DNA from: Allocoprobacillus sp002160865
GTDB taxonomy: Bacteria > Bacillota_I > Bacilli_A > Erysipelotrichales > Coprobacillaceae
Assembly: GCF_042850985.1 (NCBI RefSeq)
Contig: NZ_AP031415.1
Coordinates: forward strand, 1,240,001-1,304,000
Direction: 5' to 3'
DNA: 64,000 bases
The position numbers and the translations under genes were made by a program. Below, in pieces: positions 58,283 through 64,000 of this stretch (the first letter of the stretch is position 1; every line of letters begins with the position of its first letter). Under the pieces are notes generated by a model that worked only from the letters and a program-made list of their open reading frames with translations, was not told where the DNA came from and searched no databases.

Positions 58283-59152
58283 ATGATGAATCAGGTTATT
58301 ATTATTGGAGCATTAGAATTAGGTGGCATATTTTCGATAATGTCTTTAGGATTATATATTAGTTATAAAGTTTTAAACTTACCCGATTTAACGGTGGACG
58401 GAAGCTTTACATTAGGTTGTGCTGTCAGTGCAGTGATGACATTATCTGGTCATCCTGTCATTGGTTTGATTTTAGCGTTTATTTCTGGTTTATTAGCAGG
58501 GCTGGTGACAGGAATTTTAACAACCAAATTAAAGATAGCGTCTTTACTGGCAGGAATTTTGACAATGACTGGGCTTTATTCTGTGAATCTCAAAATTATG
58601 AATGATTCACCTAACATTTCTTTGTTTGATTGTTCAACCGTGTTTACACCCTTATCTGCTTTTGGAGAGTATGGCGTTCTTTTATTCGTTGGAGTTGTCG
58701 TTATTGTGGTGGTATTGTGTCTTCACTATTTTTTAAAAACCCAGTTTGGCTTAGCCTTACGTGCTTGTGGTGATAATGAAGATATGGTCAAAGCTTCTTC
58801 TATTGATGTCGATGTCATGAAAATGATTGGGCTTTCTCTCGCTAATGGACTAGTTTCTTTATCAGGAGCTATCTATGCCCAACATCAAGCTTTTAGTGAT
58901 AGTCAAAGTGGAACAGGAATGATGGTTATTGGACTTGCCAGTATTATTATAGGGATGGCTTTTATTAAAAAAGATCAAATTGGTTATCAATTGTTAGCAG
59001 TTATTGTGGGATCTGTTATTTATCGTGGTATTTTAACAATCGCATTACAAATAGGGATTCCATCAACAGATTTAAAATTATTATCAGCTATACTTGTTGT
59101 AGTGGCTTTAATATTAACAAAAGTCAAGGTGAGGAGGAAAGAGGTATGTTAG
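58283..59152 (+). CDS. trpY: ABC transporter permease (TrpY)
   Basis: 289 residues, about eight helices, of the LivH/BPD-type 2 permease family: SLGLYISYKVLNLPDLTVDG is the N-terminal signature and LALRACGDNEDMVKASSIDV the coupling-helix region that contacts the ATPase. ATG 58283 or 58286 after GGGGTG at 58275-58279. It overlaps the ATPase gene by seven bases and follows the binding-protein gene by eight. Tryptophan as the substrate rests on the T-box specifier and family, not on the permease itself. Confidence 0.88.
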   Translation: MMNQVIIIGALELGGIFSIMSLGLYISYKVLNLPDLTVDGSFTLGCAVSAVMTLSGHPVIGLILAFISGLLAGLVTGILTTKLKIASLLAGILTMTGLYSVNLKIMNDSPNISLFDCSTVFTPLSAFGEYGVLLFVGVVVIVVVLCLHYFLKTQFGLALRACGDNEDMVKASSIDVDVMKMIGLSLANGLVSLSGAIYAQHQAFSDSQSGTGMMVIGLASIIIGMAFIKKDQIGYQLLAVIVGSVIYRGILTIALQIGIPSTDLKLLSAILVVVALILTKVKVRRKEVC

Positions 59153-59928
59153 AACTTCAAGATATATCAGTTGTTTTTCATCCTAAAACAATCAATGAAA
59201 AAGTTGCTTTATCACATATCAATTTTCGCATTGAAGATGGTGATTTTGTCACTATTATTGGGAGTAATGGAGCAGGGAAATCGACATTGTTCCAGACAAT
59301 CAGTGGGGCCGTTACCCCTTATCACGGACATATCTTTCTTAATCAGCAGGACATCACTTCATTAAAGGAACATAAGCGTTCCCGTTTTATTGGTCGTCTT
59401 TTTCAAGACCCACTTAAAGGAACGGCTCCATCTATGACGATTGCAGAAAATCTGGCATTGGCTGGATGTCAAGGGCATTACTTTCATTTAAGACCCATTT
59501 TAGCTAAACAACGTCAACAGATGTACATGGCTTTAAAAGAATTAAATCTAGGATTAGAAGAACGTATGGACACAAAGGTCGGCGTTCTTTCTGGAGGACA
59601 GCGACAAGCTTTATCGTTGTTGATGGCAACTTATGCAAAACCACAACTTTTATTGCTTGATGAACATACAGCAGCTTTAGATCCCCAAACCGCTTCAAAG
59701 GTTTTAGAACTCACAGCCAAGATTGTTAAAAAATATCATATGACAACATTAATGGTGACCCATAATATGCAAGATGCTTTAACTTATGGACAAAAAATTA
59801 TGATTATGAAAGAGGGCCAAATCATTGATGTGATTGATAGAGAACGTAAAAAAGACTTGACAGTTGAACAACTGATTCATCTCTATTCATCAAAAACACA
59901 TGATTATAATGATCGTATATTGCTTTAA
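59146..59928 (+). CDS. trpZ: ABC transporter ATP-binding protein (TrpZ)
   Basis: 260 residues. Walker A GSNGAGKSTLF near residues 39-47, Q-loop in RLFQDPLKGT, signature LSGGQRQALSLL, and Walker B with DEHTAALD, where the usual Pro after Glu is His. This EH variant is common in the family linked to PF04392 binding proteins. It overlaps the permease gene and ends before a bidirectional terminator. It completes the three-gene importer. Confidence 0.9.
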   Translation: MLELQDISVVFHPKTINEKVALSHINFRIEDGDFVTIIGSNGAGKSTLFQTISGAVTPYHGHIFLNQQDITSLKEHKRSRFIGRLFQDPLKGTAPSMTIAENLALAGCQGHYFHLRPILAKQRQQMYMALKELNLGLEERMDTKVGVLSGGQRQALSLLMATYAKPQLLLLDEHTAALDPQTASKVLELTAKIVKKYHMTTLMVTHNMQDALTYGQKIMIMKEGQIIDVIDRERKKDLTVEQLIHLYSSKTHDYNDRILL

Positions 59929-59971
59929 AGAAAAAAAGATATAGCTATCACAAGTTATATCTTTTTTCTTT
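59927..59971. terminator. Bidirectional terminator, transporter operon and SIS regulator
   Basis: AAAAAAGATATA and TATATCTTTTTT arms around a loop of about 12 bases, flanked by AAAG and CTTT. Confidence 0.82.
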
Positions 59972-60719
59972 AGAGATAATATTGTTGAAAATAATGTAAA
60001 CGAATTAAATCACAAATAGTCATAATCTGATAATTAAAGTTAATACTATCAAATTTACCCGGAACATAAATAACCTTGCAATTAGGTGTTGTTTCTGTTT
60101 TCAGATATTTTTTATTTTGAGTAATTAAAATTTGTTGTGACTGGTCAATATGAACATCGGCTTTAGATTTCTTAAATCCTTCAAGATAACGACCTGTTGC
60201 ACTAATTACAATAGCCACATCATGTTCGTCCATGACAATAGGATCATAATTATGATATTGAATAAATGGTTTACCAAAAGTAATCATATCTGTTTGCAGT
60301 TCTATCGCAATAGAAATAGGATATAAAGCTCCAAATACAACAATTCTTTTCGCGCGATAGAGTTTTTGACAAATATCACTGATAATTTTTTCCATTTCAT
60401 CATCACTGCAATCTTTGTCCATTTTTTCAATGAACTCACGACTATCAACACCAATCATTCTGACACGAATCTGATTCAAACGTGTCTGATGATGGTTAAC
60501 AAGTGTTTCTCTAAATTCTTCATATTCATGAAAACCAAGTAATGCAATAAATGCATAGAGTTCTTCTTTTTTAAAGCAACCTTTCTTTAAAAAATCTTCT
60601 TCACTCATATCTTCCATTTCCAGATAATGAAAAATAATAAATGTACAGATTTTATAATTATAGTCGTGGAATAATGTTCCATTTAAATAAGTAAGAATAC
60701 GGCTTAGTAATATGTTCAT
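59970..60719 (-). CDS. MurR/RpiR-family regulator with SIS domain
   Basis: 249 residues. The N-terminal part is a diverged HTH_6-like helical region (ELYAFIALLGFHEYEEFRETL); the C-terminal part (about 110-249) is a SIS sugar-phosphate-binding domain with RIVVFGALYPISIAIELQTD and DVAIVISATGRYLEG. Usually such proteins sense a phosphosugar and control its catabolic operon. No sugar genes lie nearby, so the regulon is unknown. The ATG follows GGGAGGTATTC on the minus strand. Confidence 0.82.
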   Translation of the reverse strand: MNILLSRILTYLNGTLFHDYNYKICTFIIFHYLEMEDMSEEDFLKKGCFKKEELYAFIALLGFHEYEEFRETLVNHHQTRLNQIRVRMIGVDSREFIEKMDKDCSDDEMEKIISDICQKLYRAKRIVVFGALYPISIAIELQTDMITFGKPFIQYHNYDPIVMDEHDVAIVISATGRYLEGFKKSKADVHIDQSQQILITQNKKYLKTETTPNCKVIYVPGKFDSINFNYQIMTICDLIRLHYFQQYYL

Positions 60720-60793
60720 AGAATACCTCCCTTATTCAACATTATAACATGTTTAAAAAGAAAAACATAAAGATTTTGCTTTTTTGAAAAAAA

Positions 60794-60802
60794 TGATATA
60801 AT
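60794..60802 (+). promoter_or_regulatory. Extended -10 promoter of the ParB-like gene
   Basis: TGATATAAT at 60794-60802, 26 bases before the ATG; a TTGCTT lies 15 bases upstream. Confidence 0.6.
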
Positions 60803-60828
60803 CAAGAAAAATGCGAGGTGGTTAAAGA

Positions 60829-61113
60829 ATGCGTATCAATAAAATAGATATTTCAAAGATTCATTTTCATTATCAAAAATATGATCCTTCACTCTATCAA
60901 TCTATTTTAAGAATCGGTTTTTCTTTTCCTATAACTGTTAATCAAAATGGAGAAACCTATGAATGTATTGATGGACACAAACGTTTATCTGTTTTACAGG
61001 ATATTTTACAAGATCATTTATCTTATTCAAGAGGCTCATTTGTCCCGGTTATTATTAAAAATCTAGGAAATGATCGTTCTAATGACTGTTGGAGAGGAAG
61101 AAACCATCATTAA
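60829..61113 (+). CDS. ParB/sulfiredoxin-like domain protein, 94 residues
   Basis: Small cytoplasmic protein that is little more than a ParB N-terminal-like domain: INKIDISKIHFHYQKYDP, then SILRIGFSFPITVNQNGETY and the conserved ECIDGHKRLSVLQDI (the GHRR-type motif, here GHKR). There is no helix-turn-helix, so it is not a chromosome-partition ParB. ATG 60829 follows GCGAGGTGG. Its last 44 bases overlap the pseudouridine synthase gene in another frame, so the two are translated together. Function unknown; the domain in other settings binds or hydrolyses CTP/ATP. Confidence 0.75.
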   Translation: MRINKIDISKIHFHYQKYDPSLYQSILRIGFSFPITVNQNGETYECIDGHKRLSVLQDILQDHLSYSRGSFVPVIIKNLGNDRSNDCWRGRNHH

Positions 61114-61804
61114 AGATTTATATCTTGTCCTTATGAAAAATCAGCTAGGCAATGTAAAAGAATGTAAAAATCTGATAAGAAAAGGGCATGTAGAAGTGAA
61201 TGGGCATTGTGAAAGAGATTTTCGTTATCGAGTGAAAAAAGAAGATTGTATTTTTGTTGATGGTCAAAGAATTAATGCAACACCTTTTGTGTATTATATG
61301 CTTTATAAACCCGCAGGTTATATATGTGCTAGTCGTGATGCTGTGTATCCTTGTGTCGTTGATTTGATTGGACGTCAAGACTGTTATTGTGTTGGTAGAT
61401 TGGATATAGATACAACAGGTTTTGTTTTATTAACAAACGATGCTTCTTTATCTAAAAAACTTTTGCTTCCTGAAAATCATGTAGAAAAGGTTTATGAAGT
61501 ATGGACACAATCCCCTATAACAAAACAGGATGTTATTGACTTTGAAAAAGGTATCATCATTGATCATCATGTCCAATGTTTACCATCTCGTTTAGAAATC
61601 ATAGATGATTATCATTGTCTTGTGACATTAAAAGAGGGGAAATATCATCAAATTAAAAAAATGTTTCTTTCTATTTCTAATCAAGTTGTCGGCTTGAAAA
61701 GAATTGCTTTTGCTGGAATAACTTTAGATTCTCGTCTTGAACTGGGACAATATCGTCATTTCAATGATGAGGAAATGGCTTGTCTTCAGGCGGCATTAAG
61801 ATAG
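61070..61804 (+). CDS. RsuA/RluB-family pseudouridine synthase
   Basis: 244 residues. The N-terminal S4 RNA-binding domain (about 15-65: VKECKNLIRKGHVEVNG) precedes the catalytic core with YMLYKPAGYICAS, the essential Asp in GRLDIDTTGFVLLTND and EGKYHQIKKMFLS. It modifies a uridine in 16S or 23S rRNA; this branch is RsuA-like. Start uncertain: ATG 61070 has AGGAAA directly upstream, while ATG 61082 lies 12 bases further on. It overlaps the ParB-like gene. Confidence 0.9.
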   Translation: MIVLMTVGEEETIIKDLYLVLMKNQLGNVKECKNLIRKGHVEVNGHCERDFRYRVKKEDCIFVDGQRINATPFVYYMLYKPAGYICASRDAVYPCVVDLIGRQDCYCVGRLDIDTTGFVLLTNDASLSKKLLLPENHVEKVYEVWTQSPITKQDVIDFEKGIIIDHHVQCLPSRLEIIDDYHCLVTLKEGKYHQIKKMFLSISNQVVGLKRIAFAGITLDSRLELGQYRHFNDEEMACLQAALR

Positions 61805-61854
61805 ACACAAGGGGAAGAACTTGTTATAATTGAAACAGAATTGGAGGATGAAAT

Positions 61855-63288
61855 ATGGCTATATTAGATACAAATCAACTTATATATCGTTATTTTGAAG
61901 AAATATCACAAATTCCACATGGTTCATGTCATGAACAGGACTTAGCGGATTATATCGTTGCTTTGGCTGAAAAGCATCATTTAAATTATCAAAGAGATGA
62001 AATGCACAATGTTATTGTTTTTAAAGAGGCAAGTCAAGGTTATGAAGATCATGAACCGGTGATGTTACAGGCTCATATCGACATGGTGAATGAAAAAAAT
62101 AAAGAAAGTGATCATGATTTTGATCATGATCCTTTACAGCTTTATATTGAAGATGGTTTTTTACATGCTTATCAGACAACTTTAGGTGCTGATGATGGAT
62201 GTGGAGTTTGTTATATGCTGGCATTATTAACTGATGAGCAATTATTACATCCAGCATTGGAATGTGTGTTTACAGTTCAAGAAGAAATAGGTCTTTGTGG
62301 GGCAATGGCACTTGATACAAGTTCATTAAAGGCCAGACGTCTTATTAATCTGGATAATGAAGCTGAAGGTGAAACTTGTGTGTCTTCATCTGGTGGAAAT
62401 GATCTTCTCATTACAAAAGAAATCACAGGACAGGATAACGATTCTCCGGTTTATGTTATGGAAGTCAAAGGTCTTATAGGTGGGCATTCTGGTGGATGTA
62501 TTCATCTAGGACGTGGAAATGCAAATAAGATTGCAGGACGTATTTTGTTTCATTTATTAAAACAGGGAATGGATATTCGTTTGATTGAAGTGAATGGTGG
62601 ATTGAAAAATAATGCCATTCCTCGTGAGTGTACAGTTGCTTTTGCAAGCAATCAATCTTATGATGAATTGGCTTATCATATTGGACAAATGGAAGATATC
62701 GTTAAAAAAGAACTGGAAATGACAGACCCAGATTTTTATGTGGAATTACATCAGGATGAATGCGATGTCTGTATAACATCTAAAGATAGTGAAGCCATGA
62801 TTTCTATCATGTATCTTTGTCAAAATGGAATGCTGGAAATGTCACCAGTTATCGATCATTTACCTGTTTTATCATTAAATATGGGTGTCATTCGTACTCA
62901 TGATCATAGTTTAACTATTGATTATTCATTACGTTCGCCCGTTAAAAGTTTGCGTGATGAATTATGTCTGCAGTTAGAAACGATTGCATATCTTTATGGT
63001 GCTTCAGTTCAAGTATCCAATGAATATCCGGGGTGGGATTATGACCCTCATTCACGTTTAAGAGCACAATTTAAACAATTCTATCAACAATATGCCCATG
63101 AACCACTTAAGGAAGTCGCAACACATGGAGGCTTAGAAACAGGAGTATTGAAACAAAAAATACCAGATTTAGATATTATCACTTATGGTCCACATATGGA
63201 AAATGTGCATACACCGGATGAAAAACTTGATCTTGCATCTTATTTAAGATGTTATGAATGTCTTGTTGCATTTTTAGAAACATTATAG
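61855..63288 (+). CDS. pepD: Aminoacyl-histidine dipeptidase PepD (M20)
   Basis: Dinuclear zinc dipeptidase (beta-Ala-His dipeptidase family), 477 residues. The metal-binding motifs are MLQAHIDMVNEKN, TLGADDGCGVCYM and TVQEEIGLCGA with the catalytic Glu pair, and a last His in ITYGPHMENVHTPDE. The dimerisation lid domain lies in the middle (GGHSGGCIHLGRGNANK). ATG 61855 follows TTGGAGGATG. A TATAAT near 61824 may start transcription. It precedes the second RlmCD-type gene by eight bases. Confidence 0.95.
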   Translation: MAILDTNQLIYRYFEEISQIPHGSCHEQDLADYIVALAEKHHLNYQRDEMHNVIVFKEASQGYEDHEPVMLQAHIDMVNEKNKESDHDFDHDPLQLYIEDGFLHAYQTTLGADDGCGVCYMLALLTDEQLLHPALECVFTVQEEIGLCGAMALDTSSLKARRLINLDNEAEGETCVSSSGGNDLLITKEITGQDNDSPVYVMEVKGLIGGHSGGCIHLGRGNANKIAGRILFHLLKQGMDIRLIEVNGGLKNNAIPRECTVAFASNQSYDELAYHIGQMEDIVKKELEMTDPDFYVELHQDECDVCITSKDSEAMISIMYLCQNGMLEMSPVIDHLPVLSLNMGVIRTHDHSLTIDYSLRSPVKSLRDELCLQLETIAYLYGASVQVSNEYPGWDYDPHSRLRAQFKQFYQQYAHEPLKEVATHGGLETGVLKQKIPDLDIITYGPHMENVHTPDEKLDLASYLRCYECLVAFLETL

Positions 63289-63296
63289 AGGTTGAT

Positions 63297-64000
63297 ATGG
63301 ATTGCCCTATTAAGAAACAATGTGGTAGCTGTCAATATATAGGAATGGATTATTCTAAACAGCTATCCATCAAAAAAGAAAAATGTGAAAAATTATTTCC
63401 TCATCAACGTGTTCATGATGTTGCTGGAATGCAAAATCCATATTTTTATCGTAATAAAGTCATTGTTGCTTTTAATCAAAAATATGAATATGGTTTATAT
63501 GAAGAAACCTCACATCGCATTGTTCCTATGAAAGCTTGTTTATTGCATGATGAACAAACACATCTAGTTTTAACACAACTTCAAAAGATGTTAAAAAAGT
63601 ATCGTGTTTCTATTTATGATGAGAACAGAAATCGAGGATTTTTAAGACATGTATTGATTCGTCGTGCTGTGACAACGAATCAGACACTGGTTGTGCTTGT
63701 TGGAAGGGAAGCTGTTATGAAAGGGAGCAAAAACTTCTGTCAGGAACTTGTTAAAGCATGTCCATCGGTTCAATCAGTTGTTTTGAATATTAATAATCGA
63801 CAGACGAGCATTGTTTTATCAAAACAAGAAAAGATTCTCTATGGAAAGGGCTTTATTGTAGATAAGTTATGTGGTTTAACCTTTAAAATTTCAGCACAAT
63901 CTTTTTATCAGATCAATCATGAACAATGCACTTATCTTTATCATCAAGTTTTATCTTTATTAGACTTGCATAAAAATGATGTTATTTTAGATACTTATTG
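63297..64000 (+). CDS. Second RlmD/RlmCD-type RNA methyltransferase, 3'-truncated by the window edge
   Basis: Open frame from the ATG at 63297 (AGAGGTTG upstream) to the end of the window, so about 235 residues are seen. It begins with the iron-sulfur cysteines at once, MDCPIKKQCGSCQYIG, and has no N-terminal TRAM domain, unlike the paralog at 38042-39388. Then FYRNKVIVAF, the conserved LKI/FKISAQSFYQIN segment, and the start of the SAM motif VILDTY at the edge. It should methylate C5 of a uridine in RNA. TRAM-less members exist in Firmicutes; the site is unknown. Confidence 0.9.
   Translation, partial: MDCPIKKQCGSCQYIGMDYSKQLSIKKEKCEKLFPHQRVHDVAGMQNPYFYRNKVIVAFNQKYEYGLYEETSHRIVPMKACLLHDEQTHLVLTQLQKMLKKYRVSIYDENRNRGFLRHVLIRRAVTTNQTLVVLVGREAVMKGSKNFCQELVKACPSVQSVVLNINNRQTSIVLSKQEKILYGKGFIVDKLCGLTFKISAQSFYQINHEQCTYLYHQVLSLLDLHKNDVILDTY

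Noticed and set aside
60829..61113. The ParB-like ORF as a chromosome-partition ParB or Noc protein
   Set aside because: It lacks the helix-turn-helix and C-terminal dimerisation domains and there is no parA or parS site nearby.

Overview
The window is a gene-dense, AT-rich stretch of chromosome from a low-GC Gram-positive bacterium. Clear Shine-Dalgarno sites, three T-box leaders, lipoproteins, a GatCAB amidotransferase, CcpA/YtxG/YtxH, ComN and RecJ-Apt-Rel in Bacillus-like order, and LytTR two-component systems point to Firmicutes. Protein flavour and gene shuffling suggest an Erysipelotrichia-type gut commensal (Coprobacillus/Thomasclavelia relatives); this taxonomic guess is inference. 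I saw no rRNA, tRNA, CRISPR array, insertion sequence or prophage.

Layout. 1-2.4 kb: end of an amino-acid ABC importer operon with an aminotransferase. 2.4-8.7 kb: SpoVB-like flippase, comN, recJ, apt and rel, a conserved Bacillus neighbourhood lacking secDF. 8.7-19.5 kb: hisS-aspS (T-box controlled), an M24 peptidase and a lipoprotein, flanked by two LytTR regulatory loci, with a small ORF and an RNA-like intergenic region before the first. 19.6-24.1 kb: murC-ytxG-ytxH-ccpA and a ClC transporter. 24.2-28.7 kb: tyrS (T-box), PPIase lipoprotein, truB, ribF and a ROK protein. 28.8-39.4 kb: pcrA-ligA-camS-gatCAB, a membrane protein and an RNA methyltransferase. 39.4-48.3 kb: ktrBA with an attenuator-like leader, then regulators, small metabolic enzymes and rarA. 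48.4-52.6 kb: a DUF5685/J-protein/Hsp70 cassette and a double GNAT protein. 52.6-54.6 kb: a LexA-like S24 repressor divergent from a degenerate Y-family polymerase homologue. 54.6-64 kb: MATE pump with a terminator leader, prepilin peptidase, a Trp T-box plus leader peptide before a three-gene ABC transporter, a SIS regulator, RNA-modification genes and a dipeptidase.

Most unusual observation: both LytTR loci carry a histidine kinase divided over two membrane proteins. One subunit has an AgrC-like multi-pass sensor and the phospho-acceptor RHD box but stops before any ATPase domain. The other has two membrane helices and an intact HATPase domain, but Gln where the phospho-acceptor His should be. 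The two loci have the two kinase genes in opposite order, so this is not one chance frameshift. I infer obligate heteromeric kinases.

Other candidates for new biology: (i) a SOS-like module of S24 repressor, ImuB-like polymerase homologue lacking catalytic acidic residues, and a small acidic protein, with an operator-like inverted repeat around the -35; (ii) a Trp transporter with a Trp T-box followed by an 11-residue Trp-containing leader peptide whose last codons pair with the transporter's ribosome-binding region; (iii) an unidentified terminator/antiterminator leader before ktrBA; (iv) a MATE gene whose leader is essentially a terminator hairpin; (v) a hisS-aspS T-box whose specifier reads GAC (Asp) overlapping CAC (His). 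All sites and alignments were read by eye; no searches or folding were run.
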